DNA of 45,295 nucleotides from Chrysochromulina tobinii. Its lineage: Eukaryota; Haptophyta; Prymnesiales; Chrysochromulinaceae. Where the stretch lies: positions 1 through 45,295 of the forward strand of contig JWZX01003283.1 in the NCBI GenBank assembly GCA_001275005.1, given 5' to 3'. The translations under genes were made by a program, and so were the position numbers. Below the pieces are notes generated by a model. It was not told the DNA's origin, did no database searches, and was given only the letters and a program-made list of their open reading frames with translations. Below, in pieces: positions 1-9,793 of this stretch (position 1 is its first letter; each line of letters begins with the position of its first letter).

Positions 1-1
1 A

Positions 2-3000
2 CGGCTGAAGGCGGAGCTGGATAAGCTGCCGCCCAAGATGCTTCAGGTCCGCAGCGGGCACTCCCTCGAGCCCGTCGACTTGAGCGCCAGCCGGCTCGAG
101 ATGCGCGTCGCCGACGTGATCGCCCGCATCGAGGGAGCCACCTTCACTGCCGGCGCTGACAAGGCCATCGTCATCAACCTTTACAAGAAGTTTGTGGAAC
201 GGATTGCGGTCGCGCTGCAGCGATTGTTGCCCAAGATGCGCGCGTCCCACGTTGCGACGGCCGCGCCGCCGGAGCCGCTGCCGCAGGTTGATGCGCCCGC
301 CGCCGCGCCGCTGCGCCTCGCCGAGGGACAGCCGCTGCTGCTGCTCTCTTGGGACGCGGGTGGCGGGCCGCGCTTTGGCGTCGTCGTCGATGCGACCGGG
401 GGGCGCGTCGCCGTCGCGGGCGGCGACGACGTGGAGCTGTCCTACGACCGTTGCAGCCAGGCGGTGCTGCCGTGGCGGCCGCCCGCTGCCGGCTGGGAGG
501 CCGCGTTCGTCGGCGATGCGCGTGCGCTTCGAGACCTCGCCGAGCCCGCACGCCGCCTGGCGGACGATGCTCAGCAGATGGAGTCGGAGTCGGCGCTGCG
601 TGCCGTGGGCGAGCGGGCGCGCGAGATTGCCCACAGCGTGGTGCGGTGCCAAGCCATAGCGCACGCGGCGCGCGAGGCGGGCGGCGCCGTGCAGTCGTGC
701 GTGGACGCGGCGGCGGCGCTCTTCCGGGAACAGAAACAGGGCGATCGCACGCAGCTCCAAGCCGCGCTCGGCAAGGTGCGCGAGGCGGTCGAGAGGCTGC
801 AGCCCGTCGCGCTCGAGGCCATGGTCACTACGGCGCTGCGCTCCAGCGGCGCGAGCGGCGCCCGGCGCTACGCCACGGGCCAGCCGCTCACCGTGCGTAC
901 GGCCGGCGGCTGGCGCGATGCCGACGTGGCAACGGTCGGCGCCGACGGCCTCTGCCACGGCCTCACCTTCTTGGAGGGCAGCGGCGAGCCACCAGCCACG
1001 CTGACGCTGCACCCGTGGAACCACGCGCCGCGCGAGCTGCCGCAGGTCGCCTTCGAGGCGCTGCGTGTATGGTGGACGCGGGGGCTGCGCGCTCAGCATG
1101 GGGGCATTGCCGACGCCCCCTCACGGGCCACCGGCTCGATGCGCTGCAGCAGTGCGTCGCCATCAGCGTGACGGGGGGTGCTGCGGCAGAGGCGGAGGCG
1201 GCCGCCATCAGCGACGCGCACAGCCTGCTCGGATGGCTGCTTGCGCAGCACGGCGCGCAGCTCGAGGGCCGCACAATGGAAGCGCCACGCGCGGCGCTGC
1301 TCACCGCCGGCCCCGCGAGCGGCAAGACGACGCTGCTGTCGCAGGTGGTGACGCTCGCGCTCCAAGACGAGCACACGGAGCTCGTGCCCATCCTGGTCAA
1401 GGTGCAGGTCTTGCAGCAGCGGCTGCTCGACGCGCCCGACGCCTTCGCCTCCGCGTGGAACTACATTGACGCCTACCTGCGCCTCGAGCACGAGGCGAGC
1501 CGCCCCGCGCTCTACCGCATGCTGCGTCAGGCGATGATGGCGCGTCGGGCGCTGCTCCTCCTCGACGGGCTCGACGAGGCCGGCGCCAAGCGCGCCGACA
1601 TTGAGCTCCACGTGGTCGAGGTGCTCGCGCCGCAGGGCCACGTGCTGCTCTGCACCTCGCGGCCGGCGGGCGTCGACGAGGCGCGCTTCGCCGCCTTCCG
1701 CCGCCTCGAGCTCGCGCCGCTCTCGGACGCGCAGCAGGAGCGCGCGCTCGAGCAGCGGCTCGGCGCGGAGCGCGCGGCCGCGCTGCTGCCGTACGTGCGC
1801 GACACCGTGCCGCGCGATGACAAGGGCCAAAAGGTGACGAGCAACCCGCTCATGCTCTCAATGGTCGCCTCCGTGTACGAGCTGCGGCAGGGCATTGGCA
1901 TGCCCGCCACGGTAGCCGAGCTGTACGCGACCGCGTCGGACGCGATGCTCGCGCGCGGTGGCGTCGCGTCGGCTGAGCTCCTGCGGTTGCTGCAGCGCAT
2001 CTTCTTTGAGGCGCACGTTGCGCAGCGCCGCCTCATTGAGGACCGGCAGCTCGACGAGGCGGCGCTCGGCCTGGAGGCGCCCGAGGTGCTCGCAAAGATC
2101 CGGGCCGAGGCGGCGGTGGCGCCCTTCGAGCCCTTTGGCGGCCGCCCCGAGGTGGGTCACTATGTCGAGGTGAAGTACGGCGAGCACAAGGGCAAGCGCG
2201 GCGTGATCACGACCGACCACGAGTCCAGGCACAAGTACTACAAGGTGACCTTTGCCAACGGCACGGAGAGCGACTGGCTCAAGCCCGACGAGCTGCGCTC
2301 CTCGGGCCTCGCGGGCGAGACGGCCGTGCTCCAGCGCGCGATGGCGGCGAGGGCGCCCGCTGTGCGCGCGGCGTGCGAGGCGCGCCTGTCGGTGGCGCTG
2401 CGTACGGCGCTGCGCACGGTGCGCGAGCGCGTGCTCGTCGACGCGCTGCCGCTGCTCAGCCTGGTGCAGTTCGAGCCGCTGCAGCTGCAGTCGTCGCACC
2501 TCTCCTTCCAGGAGTACTTTGCCGCTCGTGCGCTGTGCGAAGAGGGCACCAAGCTCTCGGGCACGCCGCCGTGGCAGTGGCCCGCGTGGTGGGCAAACGC
2601 GGTGGAGCTCGGTGCCCAGATGGGCGACGGCTTTGGCCGAGGGCTGCTGCGTGCGGCCGGGGTGACGGGCAGCACGCTCGACCTCTCGCAGAAGCTCAGC
2701 GGCGACCCGCCGACCGTGCGGCGTGTGCTGGCGGCCGTGGTTGCCGGTGCCGGCAAGCTGAGGACGCTCGGCCTAAGCCAGAACAAGCTCGATGCAGAGG
2801 ATGCTCGAGCTCTAGCCCCTGCCTTGAAGACCACGGCGCTGACAAGTCTCTCCGTCGCCAACAGCAACATCGTCGGGGAGGGGGCGCAGCAGCTTGCGAC
2901 GGCAGTGCTCAGCAGCTCGTCGCTCGAGGTGCTCTCTGGAGTGCCGATCAAGAAGCTGCGCGCGGGCAAGCTGACAAAGCTCGACCTGAAGGGCAAGGGT

Positions 3001-3642
3001 CTCGGGGCGACCGAGGGCATTGTGCTGGCCGAGCTGATGCAGCTCAGCCCGGTGCTTGAAAATCTCTCCGTCGCCAACAACAACATCGACGGGGAGGGGG
3101 CGCAGCATCTTGCGAGAGTAGTCCTCAGCAGCGCATCTCTCAAGGTCTTCTCAGAGATCCCAATCAAGAAGATACGCGCGGACGCGCTGACGAAGCTGGA
3201 CCTGAGAGGCGTTGGGGTCTCCGGCGCCCTCGTCCTCTCTGATCTGCTCAAGTTCAGCTCGGCGCTCAAAAGCTGCAACTTGCTCAAGAACGGCCTCGAC
3301 GTGGAGTCGGCCACGATGCTTGCCAAGATTGGTGCAGAGAAGGGCATCATGCTCTCGGGCATGCCGCGCTACCAGACAGTGGCCGACTTCATGGGCCAGG
3401 GCCTCCAACCCGCCGACGCCATCCTGATCGCATCTGACCTGCGGTTGATGGCGGTCTTGACCACACTGCACCTGAACGGTAACAACATCGGTGCGGAGGG
3501 TGCCAAGGCGATCGCGGAGGCGCTGAAGGTCAACGCGGTCCTGACCAAGCTGTGGCTTGGAAACACTAACATGGGAGATGCAGGGGAACAAGCGGTGCGA
3601 GACGCGGTGAAGGGCCGGAGTGGATTTAAGTTGAAGCTGTAG
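2..3642 (+). CDS. NACHT-LRR (NLR-like) protein, 5' partial, with an apparent 1-nt frameshift
   Basis: The gene enters from the left edge: the frame is open from base 2 and no start is visible. The first part (to about 1120) is an Ala-rich helical region. The reading then moves to another frame that holds a NACHT NTPase: P-loop GPASGKTT at 1309-1332 and a Walker B/NACHT signature LLLLDGLDEAG at 1552-1584. An LSFQEYFAARAL block typical of the NACHT C-terminal helical region lies near 2495-2535. A KOW/Tudor-like insert (VEVKYGEHKGKRGVI) lies at about 2145-2310, and ribonuclease-inhibitor-type LRRs run from about 2755 to the stop. The frame change falls in a run of five C at 1116-1120; one extra C would join both frames. 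It could be a sequencing error, a real mutation or an unseen splice. By family, such proteins are signalling or sensing STAND NTPases; the ligand is unknown. Confidence 0.8.
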
Positions 3643-3730
3643 ATTGTGCAAGCACTGTGAACATGTGTGGATTGCTGCTGTGGGTTATTTCCTAATTTGG
3701 CAGCTGCCTGATTAGGCCGGTTTTCAATGG

Positions 3731-3976
3731 GGTGGTGACCACCCTCTCCCTCGGAGGCAAACAACATCAGGGATGAGGGTGCCGTGCCATCGCTTAAGCC
3801 ATCGCAAGAATCGCGGAGGCGCTGAAGGTCATAATGAAGGTCACCGCGGAGCGCGGTCCTGACCGTTATCGAACATCTTTTGTTCACAACAAGATCGGGG
3901 TCCAAGGCGATCGCGGAGGCGCTGAAGGTCAACGCGGTGGTGACCACCCTCTGCCTCGGACGCAACAATCAAAGTT
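3731..3976 (+). pseudogene. Decayed LRR cassettes, block A
   Basis: Several pieces match the last LRRs of the upstream NACHT-LRR gene at DNA level, for example GATCGCGGAGGCGCTGAAGG followed by GTCAACGCGGT. They are interrupted by stops and frame changes and cannot encode a continuous LRR domain. They look like remnants of extra LRR units or of a neighbouring paralogue. Confidence 0.7.
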
Positions 3977-4210
3977 AAGTACTTAACGCGGTTATGAGAG
4001 GTAAGAGGGAGAAGAGAAACGATGAATCTAGAACCCAGAAGCAGAACGCGGGTGTTTCAGGACAAACCCACTCCCTCGAAAGACTGCAATCCTTCCGCCT
4101 TTCGATGGAGTCGACTCAGCGTCCCTCGCCTCAGTCAATCAATCGCCCTCACCCTTCGCCGCACCTATGTCGCATGATAGGGGTACGGGTACATACATCA
4201 TGCTGTGATA

Positions 4211-4251
4211 GAGGACGCATGGTATAGTAACCGGGCATACCATGCGTCCTC
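4211..4251. repeat. Perfect 14-bp inverted repeat with a 13-nt loop
   Basis: GAGGACGCATGGTA at 4211-4224 is the exact reverse complement of TACCATGCGTCCTC at 4238-4251. It lies in the segment that separates two blocks of LRR relics. No TSD or coding capacity was seen, so it could be a hairpin in an RNA or part of a small insertion. Confidence 0.7.
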
Positions 4252-4360
4252 CACGGTCCACACGCCAGTCAGGCGAGGTGGTTGCCGTGTCCGTGGGGAC
4301 TACAGGTCCTGCCCAGGGTCGCATACGGTGAGGCTCGGCCACGCGCGAGACGTTAACGGC

Positions 4361-4394
4361 TGACGAAACTCGGTTTCGTCAACGACGAAACTCG
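4361..4394. repeat. 9-bp hairpin plus a third partial copy
   Basis: TGACGAAAC (4361-4369) and GTTTCGTCA (4373-4381) form a perfect stem around a TCG loop. A further CGACGAAACTCG follows directly. This is the second strong hairpin within 200 bp in the segment between the LRR relics. Confidence 0.6.
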
Positions 4395-4463
4395 CGCGGC
4401 GACCAGCCCACCGTCATCACGAGGAGGTATTCAAGCTAACCAAGAACTATGAACAACCAGACT

Positions 4464-4725
4464 CTGAAGGTCAACGCGGTGGTGACCACCCTCTCCCTCG
4501 CACGCAACAACATCGGGGGTGCAGTGCCATCGCGATCGCGGAGGCGCTGAAGGTCACGGCTTAGGTCACGGCGGTCCTGACCAAGCTGTGGCTCAGCGAC
4601 AACAAGATCGGCGTTGACGGTGCCAAGGCGATCGCGGTGGCGCTTAAGGTCAATGCGGTCCTGACCCGCTTGGACTTGGACCGCAACTCAACTACATCGG
4701 CGTTGACGGCGCCAAGGTTGTTGTT
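4464..4725 (+). pseudogene. Decayed LRR cassettes, block B
   Basis: The sequence starts with the same stretch of about 46 bp found at 3922-3969 (CTGAAGGTCAACGCGGTGGT onward). It continues with LRR-like pieces such as GTCCTGACCAAGCTGTGGCT and GGTGCCAAGGCGATCGCGG. An in-frame TAG interrupts it near 4563, and frames shift. It is a relic of LRR repeats of about 84 bp related to the upstream NLR-like gene. Confidence 0.7.
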
Positions 4726-5337
4726 ATGTAGAGCCGACGCGAAGACAACGTCGCAAGCAGCGACGCGCCGTCTTCCCGCGTCTCTCAATCAGATACTCCC
4801 GGGTAGCTCGTTCACACACAAAGGTCCCCGACCTTGCTCGGATGACATCGGCTCGCCTCGCGAGTCTGCCTGTCGTCCCCTCTTCGGCTTTGACCTTCAC
4901 TCACCCTGAGTGATGGTTGTGCCTGCCCTTGCCCGCGCTGTCCTGTCTCCTGAGCGCAAGCGGCGGCCTTCCTTTCTACCTCGCTCCACGTATCCGAAAT
5001 CCCTCCCTGCGGCCACCAATTGCGAATTGGTAGGTAGCTTGGTCAGTTTACAGTTACTACAAATCTCTCTCTCTGCGGCCGGAGTTTGGCCGGAGCCGCG
5101 TGGCCGCCGGCGTCACCGGTCCTACGTACGTTTTGCGAACCTGAGTGTGGTGAGTGAACACGAGTCAATACTTGACATTATTATAATAAAATGAAAACAA
5201 GATAGTCCAAGCAAGTACTTGTACAGTACCGATTGCATGCGATGGCCGATTGATAGCAATACGTACTTGTTTCTTGAAGTTTGATCTGATGTGAATCAAG
5301 TTCACTTGAAATAGCATGAGCCCCAGGCGGCTAGTTC
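4726..5337. other. Intergenic, no gene supported
   Basis: Composition becomes more mixed and AT-richer towards 5160-5300. Short open frames on both strands show no family resemblance. A palindrome TCAAGTTCACTTGA lies near 5297-5310. Nothing else could be assigned. Confidence 0.5.
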
Positions 5338-5667
5338 TTAAGCGCACGAGCACACCACGGCTGGGGCCACGTCGCCCGTCAAGTACGCGTAGCTGGCGTA
5401 CATCGAGAGCTTGGTGGAGATGGGGAGGGCCGCCTCCGGGCTCGCCATGAAGGCCGCGGGATCGCTGACTTTGAATGTAACGCCCGCGTACTCGACGGTG
5501 GCAGCGCCGTCCTCGTCCAGCACAGTCAGAGCAGCGCAGCCGTTGGGGTTGCATGCCGGAAGAGGGTGGGCAAGGGCCATGAGACCATCGAGAGTGCCTA
5601 AGGCCATGAGAGCGCCAAGGGCCAGCCAGAGGACACCGAGCACCCCCGGGGCCGAGGGCACGAGCAT
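5338..5667 (-). CDS. Small secreted or membrane-anchored protein, unrecognised
   Basis: The ATG at 5667 gives 109 aa. A hydrophobic stretch (GVLGVLWLALGALMALG) begins at about residue 8 and resembles a signal peptide or anchor. Two Cys surround CNPNGC, and an acidic, soluble-looking tail ends in CSCA. An in-frame ATG at 5703 is a possible longer start. Upstream (5690-5760) is a tandem repeat around CACTCAGCATGCAA. No family was recognised; the case rests on sensible composition and a plausible signal segment. Confidence 0.45.
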   Translation of the reverse strand: MLVPSAPGVLGVLWLALGALMALGTLDGLMALAHPLPACNPNGCAALTVLDEDGAATVEYAGVTFKVSDPAAFMASPEAALPISTKLSMYASYAYLTGDVAPAVVCSCA

Positions 5668-5852
5668 GTTGAGGGCCCTGCGATCAGAGAGGGCACTCAG
5701 CATGCAATGAGGGAGGCACTCAGCATGCAATGAGGGAGGGCACTCAGCATGCAACGAGGGCCCCTGCGAGGCCGTGCAGCACGGAGGAGCAGGTCTCAGA
5801 GAGAGAGAGGTCAGCTTCCTAATTTGGATGCATCAAGGCAACAGTTGCCTAA

Positions 5853-8800
5853 TTAGGCAGTTGAGCGCGTTCGAGAGCGCGAGCTGCGAGCATACCCTGC
5901 CACGACGATCGTGCTCAAGTTGATCAGGTTTCGAGTCCACAGAGAGAGCGAATGCATGCACATAGAGGCGGGCACGCCAACGTCCGACGAGCCGCTGCCA
6001 GTTGTAGCAGCGGAGGCGAGGCAAGCGTGCAGTGTGCACGTGGCGACCACCGAAAGCGCCGAGCCGATGCACAGTGCACTCACAGCCCATGGGCGTGCGT
6101 GCAACGGTGGACGCTGCGTGAGGCGCCAAGGGAGCCAGATCCATAGACTCGACGCGAGCGGCACACCAAACGCGAAGGCGGCTGGGAGTGAATGCATGCA
6201 CATATTGGGAGTGAATGCATGCATGCCAAACGTCAAGGTGGCTGGGAGTGCGGCGACGGCGATCGCGTGCGCGGCGCTCAGGACGGCGCCCAGGACGGCG
6301 CTCGGGCACTGGCGCGTGCCGTTGGTGACCACCAGAGCGCCCAGCACAGCGTCTGCATCGAGCGCTACGTCGAGCGCGCCGGCGTCGGAGCGTTGCCTAA
6401 TTAGGACATCCAGCGCGCTCGCCTCGGACCGAATCCGAACGAAGACGAGCAGCGCGATCTGCACGCTCACACCGAGGAGTACCGGGCCGCGGCTCCACCG
6501 AAGATGGTCCCTCCAGCGCGCCCGTGCATCCAAGCGCTCGGCGGCCGCACGTCGGCCCATGGCGAGGTGCAGCACCGCCCGCGGGGGCAGCGCCGTGTCG
6601 AGCGGCTCCTCCTCCTCGGTGAGAGACGCCTTGGCGGTGGAGCGCAGCTGCTCGTGAATAGCCGCGGCGCTCGCGCGGGCGGCTCGGCGCATCGCGTCGA
6701 GTCGGGCGGGCTCTCTTAACAGTCGCTCGATCTCGGCTGTGAATGCCCTCTCGTCGGCTGTGAATGCCCTCTCGTCGGCTGTGAATGCCCTCTCGTCGGC
6801 GACGGGTGCGAGATCTCCAAAGTTCGCGTGCTCGCCCACGTCGAACGCGAGCACGGGCACTCCAAAAAAGGCAGCCTCCTGAGCGGGATTGCAAAAGTGC
6901 TCACAGTGTGCCGAGACAAAGACGACGCTCGCCTCCCTATACAACATCGCGAGCCGCGCCTCGTCCACGTCACCGAGCCACTCGACCTGAGAGCTATGCA
7001 GCCCGAGCGCGATCCGCGTCGTGTTGAGCTCGGCGGCATGCGCCGCGTCGGCCGTTACGCTGCCCACGATCCGCAGCGTCCAGTGCTTGAGCCCGTGGCC
7101 ACGCGCCGCGCCGAGCGCGCGGAGGACGACGCCGAGGCTCTTGCGCGGGATCGCGTGGGCTACGACGAGCAGCTGCAGCGACGCGACGTTCCGAGGCTCG
7201 CTGCGGCTAACGCTGCGGCTGGGTGGCGGCGCAGGCGGCAACGGCAGCGAGTCCTCCTCTTCCACAGGCGTCACGAGCGCTGTATCGAGCGCTGTGTCGA
7301 GCGCTGTGTCGAGCGCTGTATCGAGCGCTGTATCGGCGGCCTCTGCCTGCGCTGCATCGGTGAGCGCGTCGGTGAGTGCGTCGGAATCCACGGAATCCAC
7401 AGACTCATCTCGACTCGGTGGCGGCGCTGGTGGCGAAGGCAGCGAGAACTCGTCTGGAGCCCCGTCGACTGCGGCGGCGGTAGCGGCGGCGGCGGCGGGC
7501 GCGCCAAGCGCTGTATCGGCGGCGTCGAGCTGCGCGTCGGTGAGCGCGTCGATGTCCACATCCACGCCGGTGGCGGAGGTGTCGAAGCGGATCGGTGGGC
7601 GTATGATGGAGATAAGCGTAGGCTCAAGGGTAGGGAAGGTCCGAACGAGCGTCGAGCGTGTCATCTCGCCCGCCGCGAGGATGGCGTGGCATCGCGTGAG
7701 CACTGCTTTCTCCTGATCGAGAGAGGCGATCAGAAAGGCCATCAGAGAGGCCATCCGACATGCGATCCGAGGCGCAATCAGATGCGAGCAGATCTCATCA
7801 GTGGTCATCAGTGGTCATCAGTGGTAATCAGCTCTCATCAGTGGCCATCAGCTCTCATCAGTGGTCATACCTGCTCGAAACAGAGCTGGCGGGTGGCCTC
7901 GGACACATCGCACTCCCAACTGAACGGGTAGTGCTCCATTGCGACGAGGGTCACCTCATGCGCGGGCCTCGCCTCGACGGGCGCCACGAGCTGTGAAGTG
8001 ACGCGCGAGGCGATCAGTGGCGATCAGTTGCTACCAGTGGCGATCGTCATCATATCAATCGATCGTCCGTGGCAATGTCGAGGGCACTCGATGGGACTCG
8101 ATGGCCATCTGAGCGGCCCTCAAAAGGCAAGCACACGGAGCCACCAGCAAGGCCATCAGAGGCCCTCAAAAAGCAAGCACCTGGAGCAGTGCGAGACCGT
8201 CCATCACTACGACCGAGCCGGGGGGGAGCGCCCCGAATCTCGCCGCCGCCTCCTCGCGGCTGATCAGGCTCCGGTCGTCACTACCTCGGGGGCTCGTGGG
8301 CGGCGGCGAGTAGGCTGTCCGGTTCGTCGGGTTCGTCAACGCAGCCCTCGAGATGAAGATCTCGTGCTCGGTCGGGTTCGTCAACGCGGCCCTCGAGATG
8401 AAGATCTCGTGCTCGTACGCGAGCTCCCACAGCTCGGGCTCGAGCTTCCACAGCGGTCGATTTCGAATCGAGCTCGCGCACGACCTCGAGAGGCCCTCGT
8501 ACATGAGCCTCTCGAAGATGTAACCACCGCTCGTGCTGTGAAGAGGCCCAACCGTTGCCAAGACGAACCGGGGCGCTGCGGCGAGGCGGCGGCGGAGGAC
8601 CTCGCGCGCCATCAAGGCGTACGAGAGCCCAAAGGAGGCTGCGTTGATAGAGCAGCCGGCAAGCCCCATGCTGTAGCTCAACCAGCCAGGGGCGTGGGCG
8701 GCGTGGGCGATGCTCGCGCCGACGAGGCAGACGCCCATGATGCCCTCCGCCGTCCGGGCGAATGGCATGTGCCACTCGAAGCCTGGGCAGAGCGCGCGCA

Positions 8801-9263
8801 TGAGGACTACGAAGAGGTAGTGCGCGCAGCCTTGGTGCACCGCGAGCCAGCGCGGCGCTAGGCCGAGGCGTATGAGCTCCGCAGATGCCACCAACGTGCC
8901 GAAGGCATCTGCTTCCTCGTCCAGAAGGCTGCCAACTGCGCTCGCCTGATTGAGACGTCGCGCCAGAGCCCCATCCGCAAAGTCGAGGAGCACAAAGAGG
9001 AGCCCGGCCAGGCATCGCACGCTGCCCGATTCCACAGGATAGAGCACGCAGGTCGCAGCCACCGCGATGCGAAGTAACGTGACGACATTGGGCCAAGTGG
9101 AAAGCAGGGCACGAATGGGCAGCAGCACGAACAGTGAGACCGGAAGTGCCGCTGCGGGCAAGTAGGCGAGACCCAGCTCCGTGCACAATTCCGAAGCGGC
9201 CGCAGCGCAGAGCAACGTCACGCAGATCGCGAGCCGCAGCGCGTCGATCTCGCTGTGCTGCAT
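5853..9263 (-). CDS. Fusion: CDP-alcohol phosphatidyltransferase + GT4-type glycosyltransferase + membrane tail (3 exons)
   Basis: Exons are 9263-8181, 7990-7871 and 7712-5853, all joined in phase 0, giving about 1,020 aa. Residues 1-360 are polytopic and hold the complete CDP-alcohol phosphatidyltransferase signature D94-x2-DG-x2-AR-x8-G111-x3-D115-x3-D119, which binds the metal and the CDP substrate. Around the first junction, GSVVVMDGLALL and then EHYPFSW resemble the N-terminal half of GT4 enzymes. Residues about 580-740 form a GT-B C-terminal domain (LLVVAHAIPRKS, then NPAQEAAFFGVPVLAFD). The tail is hydrophobic and probably membrane-embedded. Low-complexity inserts occur, including a DTAL array, an ADERAFT array and a 45-bp coding duplication. 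The protein may add a headgroup to a lipid and glycosylate it, probably in the ER or Golgi (inference). Confidence 0.82.
7713..7870 (-). repeat. Intron 2 of the CDP-alcohol/GT4 gene, built of CTGAT decamers
   Basis: The sense strand begins GTATGACCACTGATGAGAG and ends TCTCGATCAG. The flanking exons join as FEQ|EKAVLTR, in phase 0. Most of the donor half consists of 10-bp units that start CTGAT (CTGATGACCA, CTGATGAGAG, CTGATGGCCA, CTGATTACCA). The exon end TCGAGCAG resembles the intron end TCGATCAG. Confidence 0.85.
7991..8180 (-). repeat. Intron 1 of the CDP-alcohol/GT4 gene
   Basis: The donor CCAG|GTGCTTGC and acceptor CACTTCACAG join DGLALLQ to LVAPVEA in phase 0. Internal units include two copies of TGATCGCCACTG-type sequence and a duplicated block carrying TTGAGGGCC. 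Near the acceptor, CTGATCGCCA occurs in tandem. Confidence 0.8.
8326..8415 (-). repeat. 45-bp in-frame coding duplication
   Basis: Copies lie at 8326-8370 and 8371-8415 and differ at one position. Each encodes EHEIFISRAALTNPT. It is in frame and lies between the phosphatidyltransferase and the glycosyltransferase parts. Confidence 0.9.
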
Positions 9264-9793
9264 CGAATTTCAAAGATTCGTCAAATGAAAACGTCAGAAG
9301 TTGAAAGTCAAGTCACGTCAATTTAAGTCAAGTCAACTTGATGGGTCCACAGAGTGGTTACCAGGTGGGGGGGGAATTAATTCATTCATTTACACCGTTC
9401 CATCAGCACCTCGTAAAATAAGCGCAGCTCGATCACGCAGCAACATGTGCGCCGCTAATTTGGTCGCCGTTCACCACAGAAGCCTACGCCACTCCGAGCG
9501 CAGGTGAACCGCTCCGCAAAAGAGCGGTCCTTGGCGGGAGCGTGTGTACCTCAGCCGCTTGTCCTTTAGGAACATCCCACGAGCTCCCATCGAGATTGGG
9601 CCACTCCGCGAATGCTCACGAAGCCGAAGCCGCCGCGTGTCTAGGGCTCCTTGTGATTACCTCCCTCATCAAGCCGCCGCGTGCTAGGGCTCCTTGTCGC
9701 TCACGACGGCGCGCGTAGACGACACGCACAGCAGCTACAGCTGCAGCACGAGCATTGAGCATGCATTCCTCCAGCGCACATGCATGCTAATGC
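9264..9793. other. Intergenic between fusion-gene start and aminotransferase end
   Basis: No gene is supported. It holds the AAGTC repeats, a hairpin ACCGCTC/GAGCGGT (9508-9514 and 9522-9528), and an imperfect direct repeat of about 46 bp at 9618-9705 built on AAGCCGCCGCGTG and CTAGGGCTCCTTGT. Confidence 0.5.
9305..9335. promoter_or_regulatory. AAGTCAAGTCA repeats just upstream of a start codon
   Basis: AAGTCAAGTCA occurs at 9305-9315 and 9325-9335, that is 42-72 bp before the ATG of the fusion gene. Four exact AAGTC copies also fill the 62-bp gap between two divergent starts at 39.1 kb. A promoter role is inference from position. Confidence 0.3.

Noticed and set aside
349-1119. Upstream extension of the NACHT frame as the true N-terminus
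   Set aside because: In this frame the sequence is Arg/Gly/Ala-rich noise, whereas the other frame reads as a normal helical protein up to the C5 run.
5818-6405. CCTAATTAGG words as ends of a small transposon
   Set aside because: Occurrences at 5848 and 6396 share only about 14 bp, and the second is inside coding sequence; no consistent inverted ends were found.
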